Origin: DATARH01 sp035550515
GTDB taxonomy: Bacteria > Pseudomonadota > Alphaproteobacteria > ATCC43930 > CGMCC-115725
Direction of reading: 5' to 3'
NCBI GenBank assembly: GCA_035550515.1
Contig: DASZOZ010000088.1
Span: 1-64,000 of the forward strand
DNA length: 64,000 bases
The number at the start of each line of letters is the position of its first letter. Positions within the stretch are counted from its first letter, which is position 1. A program made the position numbers and the translations under genes. The notes under the pieces were generated by a model. It ran no database searches. It was not told where the DNA came from and worked only from the letters and a program-made list of their open reading frames with translations. Of the stretch, positions 52,849 to 61,768 are shown in pieces.

Positions 52849-55422
52849 TTAGCCGCCGCCGGAAACCCCACGGGTTGTCATCCCCTCGCGCGGCTGCTGC
52901 CGCCTGCGTGCAATGCGCTCCGGCAGCGCGAGGAGCATCAGCACCAAGATGCCGCTTGCGGCCGCCACCGCAACATCATCGGGGTGGAGCGGCCCGAAGT
53001 GGAATAATTGCCGCGCCGGCTCGATCGCCAGTATGGCGGTGAGGACGGCGGCGGTGGCGCCGGTAGCCCACCAGAGCGCCCCGTTGCGGCGCCGCAGCCC
53101 GGCCCAGAAACGCTCGCCGCGCGCCCGGTTCAAAAGCACGAGGCCAAGATTGGTGACGACCAGCGTGGCAAAGGTCAACGCGCGCGCATCCGCTTCGGGC
53201 AGGCCCTGGTGCAGCGTCAGGACGTAGAGCCCGGCCAAGAAGGCCCACACGATCACGCCCTGTCCCAGGCTCCAGGCGATGTAGCCAAAATCGAACAGCG
53301 GCTCGCCGGGGTCGCGCGGCGGCCGGCGCATGATGTCGCTCGCCTCCCTTTCCGCTTCGAACACGATCGAGCACATCGGGTCGATGACCAGCTCAAGGAA
53401 AGCGATGTGCAGCGGCCAGAAGATCAGCGGCAGCCCGAAGACCAGCGGGACGAGCACCAACCCGGCGATCGGCACGTGGATCGCGAGAAGGTAGGCCATC
53501 GCCTTGCGCAAATTGTCGTAGATGCGCCGGCCCAGTCGCACGGCACCGACGATCGAGGCGAAGTCGTCATCGAGCAGCACCAGCGAGGACGCCTCCCGCG
53601 CCACGTCGGTGCCCCGGCCGCCCATCGCAATGCCGATATGGGCGACCTTGAGCGACGGCGCGTCATTGACCCCGTCGCCGGTCATCGCCACCACCTCCCC
53701 ATTCGCCTTGAGCGCCCGGACGATGCGCAGCTTTTGCTCCGGCATGGTGCGGGCAAAGACCGTTGCGGTGCGGGCGCGCGCGGCGAGCTCGGCTTCGCTC
53801 ATCACCTCGAGGTCGGCGCCCGTCACGATGTCGGCGTCATCAAGCCCTGCTTGCGCGGCAATCGCCCGCGCTGTCTGCAGGTAGTCGCCGGTGATCATGA
53901 CCACCCGGATACCGGCGGTGCGGCACTGCTTGACGGCTTCCGGCACTGTCGGGCGCAGCGGGTCGGCAAGACCGACAAGGCCGAGAAACCGGAACGGGAG
54001 CCCGCGCGGCGTCTCGGGCTGCGCCCGGTCGGCGGGCAGTGCCGCGCGGGCGACCCCCAGAACCCGCATGCCGGCGCCCGCCAGCTCATCGACCGTCTGC
54101 GCGATCCCCTTACGCGCGGTGGGCGCAAGGCCGCATAACTCGGCGATGGTCTCGGGTGCGCCCTTGGCGGCCGCGAACGACTGCGATCCGCACTGCCAGA
54201 TGTTGGTGACGGCCAGCAGGTCCGGTCGCAGGCCGTATTCCCGTTTCAGGGTGAGGCCCGCGTGCACGTCCGCGCCCGGCTCGACTTCCTGGCCGAGCGC
54301 GTAGAACGCCTTTTCCATCGGGTCAAACGGTTCGCGCGCACTGGCGAGGATTCCGCACCGGACCAGGCCGGCGAATGCGCCGGTGGGCGCGCCGCTCCCG
54401 GATGACCACCTTGCTTCCCCGGCGCGCAGCTCGACGATCGTCATCCGGTTCTGGGTCAAGGTGCCGGTCTTGTCGGTGCACAGCACGGTTGCGGCGCCGA
54501 GGGTCTCGATCGCCGACACCCGCCGCGTCAGCACCCGGGCGCGCGAGATGCGCCAGGCGCCCATGACCATGAAGACGGTCAGCACGAGCGGGAATTCTTC
54601 CGGCAGCATCGACATGCCAAGCGCGATGCCGCTCAGCACTGCATCGAGCCAGCCGCCGCGCAGGAGGCCATAGAGCGGCACCGTCAACACGGCGAGGCTC
54701 AGGCTCACCATCGCGAAGCGGCGCACCAGCCGGCCGGTCTCGGCTTGCAGGCGCGGCGGATCCGCTTCGATGCCGGTCATCGCGACCCCGATCTTGCCGA
54801 TCTCGCTGCGCGCGCCGGTCGCGGTCACCACCGCCCGCCCCCGGCCGCGGACCACAAGGCTCGCGGAAAAGACATAGGGGAGATCGTCGCCGCCCGGCCG
54901 CGCGCCGATCGTCACGTCGGACGAGTGGCGCTTGCGTACAGGCGCGGATTCTCCGGTCAGCAGCGACTCGTCCGTCATCAGGTCGTGGGCGCTGATCACG
55001 ATCGCGTCGGCCGGCACCCGGTCACCCTCGGCGAGGATGACCAAGTCGCCGCGCACGACATCGGAGCCGGCGATACGGGTCTCGATGCCGTCGCGGACCA
55101 CCAGCGCCCGGGGGCTGGTCAGATCGCGCAGGCTTTCGAGCACGCGCTCGGTGCGCGCCTCTTGCACCACCGCAATCCCGACCGAGGTGCAGGCGAACAA
55201 AAACAGGATGACGGCTTCCTTGAGGTCGCCGAGCGCCACATAGACCGCACCGGCGCCGAGCAGCAGCGCGAACATCGGCTCGCGCAAGACTTCACCGACG
55301 ATGCGAAAGAAGCTGCGGCTCTCCGGCCGCGGCAGCAGGTTCGCTCCCTCGGCCGCCAGGCGCGCCGCGGCCTCCGCCTTGGTCAGGCCGCCGGACCAGG
55401 TTGCCGCCGCGTCGTCTCTCAC
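52849..55422 (-). CDS. Cation-transporting P-type ATPase with PEEFP motif
   Basis: An 857-residue ATP-driven cation pump. It shows the N-terminal P2-type domain (GLTKAEAAARLAAEGANLL), actuator loop LLTGESAPV, phosphorylation site CTDKTGTLTQNRMT near residue 317, TGDGVNDAPSLKVAHIGIAMG, and a C-terminal helix set. The helix-4 ion motif is PEEFP, not the PEGLP of calcium pumps or PVGLP of proton pumps, so the ion is uncertain. It starts at GTG overlapping the stop of the small Usp remnant (GTGA), implying coupled translation. Usp genes next to such ATPases are familiar in alphaproteobacteria. Confidence 0.9.
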   Translation of the reverse strand: MRDDAAATWSGGLTKAEAAARLAAEGANLLPRPESRSFFRIVGEVLREPMFALLLGAGAVYVALGDLKEAVILFLFACTSVGIAVVQEARTERVLESLRDLTSPRALVVRDGIETRIAGSDVVRGDLVILAEGDRVPADAIVISAHDLMTDESLLTGESAPVRKRHSSDVTIGARPGGDDLPYVFSASLVVRGRGRAVVTATGARSEIGKIGVAMTGIEADPPRLQAETGRLVRRFAMVSLSLAVLTVPLYGLLRGGWLDAVLSGIALGMSMLPEEFPLVLTVFMVMGAWRISRARVLTRRVSAIETLGAATVLCTDKTGTLTQNRMTIVELRAGEARWSSGSGAPTGAFAGLVRCGILASAREPFDPMEKAFYALGQEVEPGADVHAGLTLKREYGLRPDLLAVTNIWQCGSQSFAAAKGAPETIAELCGLAPTARKGIAQTVDELAGAGMRVLGVARAALPADRAQPETPRGLPFRFLGLVGLADPLRPTVPEAVKQCRTAGIRVVMITGDYLQTARAIAAQAGLDDADIVTGADLEVMSEAELAARARTATVFARTMPEQKLRIVRALKANGEVVAMTGDGVNDAPSLKVAHIGIAMGGRGTDVAREASSLVLLDDDFASIVGAVRLGRRIYDNLRKAMAYLLAIHVPIAGLVLVPLVFGLPLIFWPLHIAFLELVIDPMCSIVFEAEREASDIMRRPPRDPGEPLFDFGYIAWSLGQGVIVWAFLAGLYVLTLHQGLPEADARALTFATLVVTNLGLVLLNRARGERFWAGLRRRNGALWWATGATAAVLTAILAIEPARQLFHFGPLHPDDVAVAAASGILVLMLLALPERIARRRQQPREGMTTRGVSGGG

Positions 55423-55565
55423 GATGCGTCGCGGGCGACGAGCACCGAGCCGTTCGCGTGCCGCGCCGCCCGACCGGCCTTGGTGCCGAGCAAATGGTCT
55501 TTTATCGCCGGCCGGTGCGAACCGACGACGATCAGGTCGAGCGCGACCGGGATGCGCTTGTACAT
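55419..55565 (-). pseudogene. Universal stress protein with internal in-frame deletion
   Basis: A 48-residue frame whose first ten residues (MYKRIPVALD) are the first strand of a UspA protein, joined directly to the last third (LIVVGSHRPAIKDHLLGT, then RHANGSVLVAR) including the usual last strand. The intervening 90 or so residues normally present are missing. GGGAGGA at good spacing precedes the ATG, and the stop overlaps the ATPase start. The reading frame is kept, so the deletion is clean. The remnant may survive only to couple translation of the pump. Confidence 0.75.
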
Positions 55566-55667
55566 CGGGCTTTCCTCCCGGCAGACAATGTACTCGAAGA
55601 GGGCGAAGCCAACCCTAGAGGCGGCTATCGACAAGTGCGCTGATGCAGATCAAACCGGCATCGCCAG

Positions 55668-55697
55668 CCTTCCTCATCCCGAGGTGAGCCTCGAAGG
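55668..55697. repeat. REP-like inverted repeat in the Usp-SDR divergent region
   Basis: CCTTC and GAAGG enclose CGAGG-TGAG-CCTCG. Palindromes of the type CATCCCGAGGTGAGCCTCGAAGGA recur in alphaproteobacterial intergenic DNA. The element lies between two promoters and may be a mobile or regulatory repeat. Confidence 0.5.
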
Positions 55698-55786
55698 ACG
55701 CAGCGTCGCCGGGGCCAAGCTCACCGCCGTTGTCGCTGCGGCCGGGCGCGCATAGCATCGGGCGATCCGCAGTCGAGGGCATGGCG

Positions 55787-56527
55787 ATGAACGAGATGCA
55801 AGGGCGCAGCGTGATCGTGACCGGCGGCGCGTCGGGGATCGGCCGGGCGACGGCGCTGCTGCTGGCGCGCGAGGGGGCGCACGTCTTTATCGGCGATATC
55901 GACGAGCCGGGCGGCTGTGAGACCGCCGCGGCGAGCGGCGGCGGGGCCGAGTTTCTGCCGCTCGACCTCGCCGATCCCGGCTCGATCGCGGCCTTCGCCG
56001 CTGCCGTGCAGGCGAGCGGCGGCCGGGTCGACGGGCTGGTGAACGGCGCGGGCTGGGACCGCATCCAGCCGTTTATGGAGAACCCGCCCGAGATGTGGGA
56101 GTCGCTGATCGCGATCAACCTGCTGGGCGCGATCCGCCTGACCCGCGCGGTCTTGCCGCCGATGATCGAGGCGCAGGCCGGCAAGATCGTCAATATTTCG
56201 AGCGATGCCGGCCGCGTCGGCAGCACCGGCGAGACGGTCTACGCGGCGGCGAAAGGCGGGCTCATCGCCTTCACCAAATCGCTGGCGCGCGAAATGGCGC
56301 GGCACCGGCTCAACGTCAACTGCGTCTGCCCCGGCCCGACCGACACCCCGCTGTTCCGCCGCCAGCCCGAGCGCATGCAGGATGCGCTGACCCGGGCCAT
56401 CCCGTTCCGCCGCGTCGCGCGGCCCGAAGACATCGCCGAGGCGGTGATGTTTTTTGTCGGGCCGCGCTCGGATTACATCACCGGACAGGTTTTGAGCGTC
56501 AGCGGCGGATTGACGATGGTCGGGTGA
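55787..56527 (+). CDS. Short-chain dehydrogenase/reductase
   Basis: A 246-residue NAD(P)-dependent oxidoreductase. It shows the cofactor loop TGGASGIGRA, the acidic FIGDIDE after strand 2 (favouring NAD), NGAG near 88, the catalytic Ser in NISSDAGR and the Tyr-x3-Lys pair in YAAAKGG. The sequence resembles BadH-type hydroxyacyl-CoA dehydrogenases, but the substrate is not certain. The second of two nearby ATGs is chosen because GAGGG lies 8 bases before it. It heads a series of co-directional genes up to 60506. Confidence 0.9.
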   Translation: MNEMQGRSVIVTGGASGIGRATALLLAREGAHVFIGDIDEPGGCETAAASGGGAEFLPLDLADPGSIAAFAAAVQASGGRVDGLVNGAGWDRIQPFMENPPEMWESLIAINLLGAIRLTRAVLPPMIEAQAGKIVNISSDAGRVGSTGETVYAAAKGGLIAFTKSLAREMARHRLNVNCVCPGPTDTPLFRRQPERMQDALTRAIPFRRVARPEDIAEAVMFFVGPRSDYITGQVLSVSGGLTMVG

Positions 56528-56583
56528 GCCACGATCTTCAGGTGGGGCGCGCGAGGCGCGTTAAGAACGATGGGGAAGCGTTG

Positions 56584-56889
56584 ATGGCGAAATCTTGCGT
56601 GCCGGTGCTGTTTGCCGCGTTGTTGCTGGGCTCCGCCGGCGGTGCCTTCGCCCAGGGGGGCACCCAGGCGGGAGGCAACGAGACGCCGCAGCAGAATGTC
56701 CGCGCCAGCCAGCAATACCAGCAGCTCCTGTGCAGCAACCCCGGCTTCCGGAAGACCCGCATCGCCAAGGAATGCGGCCCGCTGCAGGGCTCGCAATTCT
56801 ATGATTCCTGCGTCGCGTCGTTCAGTTGCGACAAGCAGCCGAGCGCCTCGAATTGGCGCAAGGCACCGCCTTCCGAAACGGTCAAATAG
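56584..56889 (+). CDS. Small secreted cysteine-containing protein, unknown function
   Basis: A 101-residue protein with a clear Sec signal peptide (CVPVLFAALLLGSAGGAFA, cut near residue 24). The mature part has four cysteines, in LLCSNPGF, AKECGPL and DSCVASFSC, suggesting two disulfides in the periplasm. GGGGAAG precedes the ATG. It has no domain I can name. It lies 56 bases after the SDR gene and 10 bases before the DUF427 gene, so it is probably cotranscribed with them. Confidence 0.75.
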   Translation: MAKSCVPVLFAALLLGSAGGAFAQGGTQAGGNETPQQNVRASQQYQQLLCSNPGFRKTRIAKECGPLQGSQFYDSCVASFSCDKQPSASNWRKAPPSETVK

Positions 56890-56899
56890 GAGAGCTGCG

Positions 56900-57277
56900 A
56901 TGGCGAACCCCGCGCCCGGTTGGGCCAAGAAGCCCGAGCACCGCGTCGACCTCCATCCCGACAAGAGCCATGTGAAGGTCATGTTCGGCGGCCGGGTGAT
57001 CGCCGACAGCCGCGATACCTTGCGTGTCGAGGAGACCGGCCACGGTCCGGTCTATTACATTCCCGCCAAGGACATGGCGCTCGACCTGATGCAGAAGACC
57101 GAGCACACGACCTATTGCCCGTTCAAGGGCACCGCCTCGTACTGGACCGTCAACGCCGGCGGCAAGACCGCGGAGAACGCCGTCTGGGGCTACGAGACGC
57201 CCTATGACGAGACGGCCCGGCTCGCGGGCCACTACGCGTTTTATCCCAATCGCGTCGATTCGATCGATATCGGCTAG
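56900..57277 (+). CDS. DUF427 family protein
   Basis: A 125-residue single-domain protein. It has the family features: VKVMFGGRVIADSRDTLRVEE at the front, YYIPAKDMALDLM, the central TYCPFKGTASYW signature, and GHYAFYPNRVDSI at the end. DUF427 proteins are small beta-rich folds of unknown function, often next to oxidoreductases. AGGAG 7 bases before the ATG supports this start. It lies in the SDR-to-Usp co-directional run. Confidence 0.9.
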   Translation: MANPAPGWAKKPEHRVDLHPDKSHVKVMFGGRVIADSRDTLRVEETGHGPVYYIPAKDMALDLMQKTEHTTYCPFKGTASYWTVNAGGKTAENAVWGYETPYDETARLAGHYAFYPNRVDSIDIG

Positions 57278-57325
57278 CGGATCGCCGGCGGCGACCGCGG
57301 GCGCAGCAGAGCGGGGGCCTGTGAC

Positions 57326-58894
57326 ATGGACGCGTTGACCCAGAACTGGATCGTCCGCAAACCGGCGGTGGCCTCGCCGCGCGGCATCGTCGCGTCGCAA
57401 AACGGCGTCGCCGCTGCGGTCGGCGCCGACATCTTCGCCGCCGGCGGGACGGCGGCCGATGCCGTGGTCGCCGCCGCTTTTGCGCTGTCGGTGCGCGAGC
57501 CGTGGAACAGCGGTCTCGGCGGGATCGGCTTCATGGTGGTGCATCCGGCGGGGGCAACCCGCGCCGAGGTGGTCGATTTCGGCCCGGTCGCGCCGATGGG
57601 GCTCGACCCCGCGCTGTTCCCGCCGACCGAGGAGACGCGGACCGAGCTGTTTACCTGGGCGCGGGTGGTCGACGACCGCAATGCGCATGGGCCGCTGTCG
57701 TTCATGATCCCTTCGGCGGTGCGCGGCTATGCGCAGGCCGTCGAGCGGTTCGGCCGGCTGCCGTGGCGCGATCTGGTGGCGCCGGCGGTGGCGCTGGCGA
57801 AAGAGGGGCTGCCGGTCGACTGGTACGTGACGCTGAAGGTCGCCAACGCCGCCGAGGATTTGCGGCGCTATGACGAGAGCCGGCGCATCTATCTTCCCGA
57901 CGGCCTGCCGCCGGTCGCACCGCCCAACGGTGCGCCGCCGCGGCTCGTCCAAGGCAAGCTGGCGGCGACGCTGGCGCGGCTGGCCGAGGCGGGGCCGGAC
58001 GATCTCTATACCGGCGATGTCGCCGCGGCGATCGTCGCCGACGTCAAGGCGGATGGCGGCGTGCTGGCGGCCGAGGATCTGGCGAACTGCCGGCCGCGGA
58101 TCGTGCCGGCGCTCGACATCCCCTATCGCGGCTTTACGTTCCAGGCGGCGCGCGGCCTCAGCGCCGCGCCGACCCTTGCCGACGTGCTCGACCGGCTGGA
58201 GCGCAAGAGCTTCGGCCGGCGACCCGACGCCAATTACTTCGAGGCCGTCGTCGAGGCCATGCAGCAGGCTTACGCGGCGCGGCTCGAAGGTCTCGGCGAT
58301 ACCGAGCCGGCGGCCGAAAGCTGCACCACCCACATCACCGCGGTCGACGCGGACGGCGGCATCGCCGCGCTCACCACGACACTGCTGTCGAGCTTTGGCA
58401 GCCGCTATGTGCTGCCGCGCACCGGCATCCTGATGAACAACGGCGTCATGTGGTTCGACCCGGTGCCGGGACAGCCCAATTCGATCGGACCGGGCAAGCG
58501 CGCGCTGACCAATATGTGCCCGCTGGTGGTGGCGCGCGACGGCCGGCCGCGCTTCGGCGGCGGCGCCTCGGGCGGCCGCCGCATCCTCGGCGCGGTGCTG
58601 CAGATGGCGAGCTTTGTCGTCGATTTCGGGATGAGCCTGGACGAGGCCGCGCATCACCCCCGCATCGACGTGAGCGGCCCGGACACGCTGGCGATCGACG
58701 GCCGCTTGCCCGAGGCGGTGATCGACCGGCTGCGCGACGTCCGGCGCGGCGCGCAGATCGTCGAGCACACGGTCTGGCCGCAGCAATTCGCCTGCCCGAA
58801 CCTCGTGCTGCGTGGCGACGACGGCACCAACCACGGCATCACCGACGTGATGTCCCCCTGGTCGGCGGCGGTGGCCGAGCCGGAGAAGAAATAA
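57326..58894 (+). CDS. ggt: Gamma-glutamyltransferase
   Basis: N-terminal nucleophile hydrolase of 522 residues that would transfer or hydrolyse gamma-glutamyl groups of glutathione-like compounds. It matures by self-cleavage; the likely new N-terminal nucleophile is Thr334 in CTTHITAVDADGG. SSFGSRYVLPRTGILMNN and GGASGGRRILGAVLQ are further family motifs. There is no obvious signal peptide, unlike E. coli Ggt, so it may be cytoplasmic, as in the acylase-like branch of the family. It follows DUF427 by 48 bases. Confidence 0.9.
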   Translation: MDALTQNWIVRKPAVASPRGIVASQNGVAAAVGADIFAAGGTAADAVVAAAFALSVREPWNSGLGGIGFMVVHPAGATRAEVVDFGPVAPMGLDPALFPPTEETRTELFTWARVVDDRNAHGPLSFMIPSAVRGYAQAVERFGRLPWRDLVAPAVALAKEGLPVDWYVTLKVANAAEDLRRYDESRRIYLPDGLPPVAPPNGAPPRLVQGKLAATLARLAEAGPDDLYTGDVAAAIVADVKADGGVLAAEDLANCRPRIVPALDIPYRGFTFQAARGLSAAPTLADVLDRLERKSFGRRPDANYFEAVVEAMQQAYAARLEGLGDTEPAAESCTTHITAVDADGGIAALTTTLLSSFGSRYVLPRTGILMNNGVMWFDPVPGQPNSIGPGKRALTNMCPLVVARDGRPRFGGGASGGRRILGAVLQMASFVVDFGMSLDEAAHHPRIDVSGPDTLAIDGRLPEAVIDRLRDVRRGAQIVEHTVWPQQFACPNLVLRGDDGTNHGITDVMSPWSAAVAEPEKK

Positions 58895-58965
58895 CGGCTG
58901 CCGGCGGGAGCGGCGCCGCGCACAAAGTCGATGCAGCCCAAAGCAAGTTTGCCCATAGTGCGGCG

Positions 58966-59649
58966 ATGAACGATGTCCTCGATCCGGTCACGACAAGACC
59001 GGCGCCGGTGCGGGCGCGCGACGCCGCCTCGTTGATCCTGCTGCGCGGCGAGGGCCGCGACCTCGAACTGCTGGCCGGCCGGCGCCCGCTCACCGTCCGC
59101 TTCATGCCGGGGGTTTACGTGTTTCCCGGCGGCGCGGTCGATCCCGAGGACAGCCGCCCGTGGCAAAGCGAGGCCGATCTCGACAGCCTGGCGCCTGCAC
59201 TGCGGCGCAGCGCACGGGCCGCGTTGCGCGAGACCTGGGAGGAGTCGGGGGTATTTTTCGGGCATCGCCGCGAGGTGCCGAAACCGCTGCGCTCGGCGAG
59301 CCCCGCGGCGGAGGCCTATGCCGAGGCGGGGGTTGCCGCCGGTTTCGACCGCTTGCGCTATGTCGGCCGCGCGATCACGCCGGTGCGCGTGTTCCGCCGG
59401 TTCAATACCCGGTTCTTTCTCGGCGACGGCGCGAACGTTATCGGCGAGCCGACCGCGACCGACGAGCTCGAAGATGTCCGCTGGCACCCGATCGGCCGCG
59501 CGCCGCTCGAGCCGCTGCGCGATGTCAGCCAGTTCATGCTGGCGCGGGCGATCGCGCTGCGCGCCGGGGAGGACGGCCCGCCGCCGCTGTTCTACACGGT
59601 GGCGGGCAAGCGGCGGATCGGCATCTGCCGCGAGGGCACGGCGCGGTAG
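58966..59649 (+). CDS. NUDIX hydrolase
   Basis: A 227-residue pyrophosphohydrolase. The NUDIX box is split by an insertion: the leading glycines are in YVFPGGAVDPED and the catalytic helix RAALRETWEESGV follows about 35 residues later. This layout occurs in the NUDT8/NUDT19-like and CoA-pyrophosphatase branches, suggesting an acyl-CoA or nucleoside-diphosphate derivative as substrate. It sits 71 bases after ggt and 32 bases before a Usp gene. Confidence 0.88.
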   Translation: MNDVLDPVTTRPAPVRARDAASLILLRGEGRDLELLAGRRPLTVRFMPGVYVFPGGAVDPEDSRPWQSEADLDSLAPALRRSARAALRETWEESGVFFGHRREVPKPLRSASPAAEAYAEAGVAAGFDRLRYVGRAITPVRVFRRFNTRFFLGDGANVIGEPTATDELEDVRWHPIGRAPLEPLRDVSQFMLARAIALRAGEDGPPPLFYTVAGKRRIGICREGTAR

Positions 59650-59681
59650 CCGCGACGGCACCGCATGCGAGGGAGGCGGCC

Positions 59682-60506
59682 ATGCCGGGTCAGGACATCC
59701 TCGTCGTCATCGACAGCGAAGCGGCCGTCGGCCGGCTTCTGGCGCCGTTGGCCGCGCTGGCGAGACGCAGTCGGATCCGGCTGACCGGGCTGTTCGTCAC
59801 CGGGATGCCGGCGACGCAGGCTTTTGCCGACCTCGACGGCTGGGCGCAGCTGGTCGACGCCTATATGACCGCGCGCCGGGCCGAGGCGCTCCAGGTGGAG
59901 CGGAGCTTCCGGCAGGAACTCGGCCGGCTCAAGCTGACCGGCGATTGGCACTGCCGCGAAGCGGACTTGACCGAAGGCGTCGTCGCCCTGGCCCGGCTGC
60001 ATGATCTGGTGGTCATGGGACAGCCGGAACCCGAGGCTGCGCCAAGCGGGCTGCGGCCGGCGGAGGTGGTGCTGGCCGCCGGGACGGCGGGGCTGCTGGT
60101 GCCCTATGCCGGTGCGTTCAACGAGCTCGGGCAGCGGATCCTGGTGGCGTGGAACGGCACGCGGGAGGCGGCGCGGGCGCTGCACGACGCGATGTTCCTG
60201 ATCGACGGCGCGGCGGCGGTGACGGTCCTCGAAGTCGATCCCGACACGAGCAGCTGGAGCAGCGACCTGCGCGCCGGCCATGTGGTCGACATGCTGCGGC
60301 GACGGGGCGTTGCCGCCACGGCGCAGACCGCGGTGTCGGACGGCACGCCGATCGCCGACGTCATCCTCTCGGCGGCGGCCGATGCCACGGCCGACCTCCT
60401 CGTCATGGGCGCTTGGGGGCATTCGCGGCTGCGCGAGTATGTGATGGGCGGCGCCAGCCGCGGCATCCTCACCGAGATGACCGTGCCGGTGCTGATGTCG
60501 CATTAG
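59682..60506 (+). CDS. Tandem universal stress protein
   Basis: A 274-residue protein with two Usp domains. The first (about 1-140) begins DILVVIDSEAAV. The second (about 145-274) begins ILVAWNGTREAARAL and ends with DLLVMGAWGHSRLREYVMGGASRGIL, the G-x2-G-x9-G ATP-binding pattern. The first domain is more diverged. GGGAGG precedes the ATG. It closes the co-directional run that starts with the SDR gene. Unlike the small Usp remnant near 55500, it is intact. Confidence 0.92.
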   Translation: MPGQDILVVIDSEAAVGRLLAPLAALARRSRIRLTGLFVTGMPATQAFADLDGWAQLVDAYMTARRAEALQVERSFRQELGRLKLTGDWHCREADLTEGVVALARLHDLVVMGQPEPEAAPSGLRPAEVVLAAGTAGLLVPYAGAFNELGQRILVAWNGTREAARALHDAMFLIDGAAAVTVLEVDPDTSSWSSDLRAGHVVDMLRRRGVAATAQTAVSDGTPIADVILSAAADATADLLVMGAWGHSRLREYVMGGASRGILTEMTVPVLMSH

Positions 60507-60542
60507 CACTGACGCCGAGCTCCCCGGAGGCGGGCCGGCAGG

Positions 60543-61217
60543 TCAGAGCTGGCCGGCCAGCAGGTTGATGCTCAGCGCCAGGACGACGGTGTTGAACAGA
60601 AACGACACCACACCATGCGCGAGGACCAGCCGGCGCCAGAACCGCGTCGCGACCTGCACGTCGGAGACCTGGCAGGTCATGCCGATGATCAGCGAGAAAT
60701 AGAGGAAGTCCCAGTAATCGGGCTCACGCACGGTGCCGGGGAAGATCAGCCCGGCCGGCCGCTTTGCCCCCAGGTCGGCGTAGTAGTCGCGCGCGTAGTG
60801 CAGCGCGAAGGCGGTATGCGCGAACAGCCACGACAGGAGGATGGTCGCGCCGGCCAGCAGGGCCGGGAGCAATGCCAGGTGGCCGTCGGCGCCGCGCGAC
60901 TCGTGCAGCAAGCCCAACAGGGCGAACATGCTGAACCAGGCGGTGCCCGCCATCAGCGCGAGGAACAGCCAGCGCGTCGGGTCCTCCAGCGCGGCGCGGC
61001 GCTGCATCGATTGCGGGGTGGCGCGCGCCGCCATGGCAAAGACCAGCACCAGGTAACAGACGATGCCGACATCCCAGCCGATCACCGCGTGCACTGTCGC
61101 CGGGACGGGCGCGTGGATAAACAGGGCGGTCGCCGCCCCGACGGCGATCGCCGCCAGCAGCCGCGGCCGCGCGCGGCTCAACCCCGCGCTCATCCGCGGG
61201 GTCGCGGCGGCTCGCAT
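60543..61217 (-). CDS. DUF1345 membrane protein
   Basis: A 224-residue inner-membrane protein with about five hydrophobic helices. FALHYARDYYADLG and FPGTVREPDYWDFLYFSLIIGMTCQVSDVQV are strongly typical of DUF1345, a family of unknown function. The start chosen lies 2 bases after the stop of the CoA-binding gene; a second ATG nine codons in is possible. A frame open further upstream runs inside the neighbour and is ignored. Confidence 0.88.
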   Translation of the reverse strand: MRAAATPRMSAGLSRARPRLLAAIAVGAATALFIHAPVPATVHAVIGWDVGIVCYLVLVFAMAARATPQSMQRRAALEDPTRWLFLALMAGTAWFSMFALLGLLHESRGADGHLALLPALLAGATILLSWLFAHTAFALHYARDYYADLGAKRPAGLIFPGTVREPDYWDFLYFSLIIGMTCQVSDVQVATRFWRRLVLAHGVVSFLFNTVVLALSINLLAGQL

Positions 61218-61219
61218 CG

Positions 61220-61657
61220 CTAGCTTGGGCGGCGAGCGATGCCGAGCCGGGGTATCTCGATTGCCGGGCAACGGTCTATGACCACCTTGAGCCCGCTTGC
61301 CTCGGCGCGCGCCGCCGCATCGCCGTCGCGCACGTCGAGCTGCATCCACACCGACTTGGCGCCGATCGCGATCGCCTCGTCGACCACCCCGCCCGCCATC
61401 TCGCTGCGGCGGAAGATGTCGACCATGTCGACCGGCACGGCGATGTCGGCCAGCCGGGCATGGACCCGCTCGCCGAGGATGTCGCTCCCCGCGGCGAACG
61501 GGTTGACCGGGATCGCGCGGTAGCCGTGGCGCTGCAGAAAGCGCATCACCCCGTGGCTCGGCCGGTGCGGGCGCGGGCTCGCGCCGACCACCGCAATGGT
61601 GCGGGCGCCTTCCAGGATTTCGCGCAGGTACGAGTCGGGGTAGGCGCTGTGGTCCAT
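61220..61657 (-). CDS. CoA-binding (YccU-like) protein
   Basis: A 145-residue Rossmann-type protein of the CoA_binding family. IAVVGASPRPHRPSHGVMRF is the nucleotide loop, followed by YRAIPVNPF, VDMVDIFRRSE and AKSVWMQLDVRD. Family members bind CoA, but their role is not settled. The ATG at MDHSAYPDSY is preferred because a longer frame would run into the terminator of the upstream gene. It is cotranscribed with the DUF1345 gene 2 bases downstream. Confidence 0.9.
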   Translation of the reverse strand: MDHSAYPDSYLREILEGARTIAVVGASPRPHRPSHGVMRFLQRHGYRAIPVNPFAAGSDILGERVHARLADIAVPVDMVDIFRRSEMAGGVVDEAIAIGAKSVWMQLDVRDGDAAARAEASGLKVVIDRCPAIEIPRLGIARRPS

Positions 61658-61702
61658 GCCGATCTTATACAGGCTCGGCGCGGCGACGTGGAGCCGGCTT
61701 CG

Positions 61703-61740
61703 CAAAGAAACGGGCCCCCGGAGAACCCTCCGGGGGCCCG
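61703..61740 (-). terminator. Strong intrinsic terminator of the hemerythrin-repeat gene
   Basis: A perfect 12-bp stem, CGGGCCCCCGGA with TCCGGGGGCCCG around a 6-base loop, is followed on the minus strand by TTTCTTTG. It lies 28 bases after the stop codon of the hemerythrin-repeat gene and separates it from the CoA-binding gene. Confidence 0.88.
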
Positions 61741-61768
61741 ACTTTCGCCCGCGAGGCGGACGAATGCC

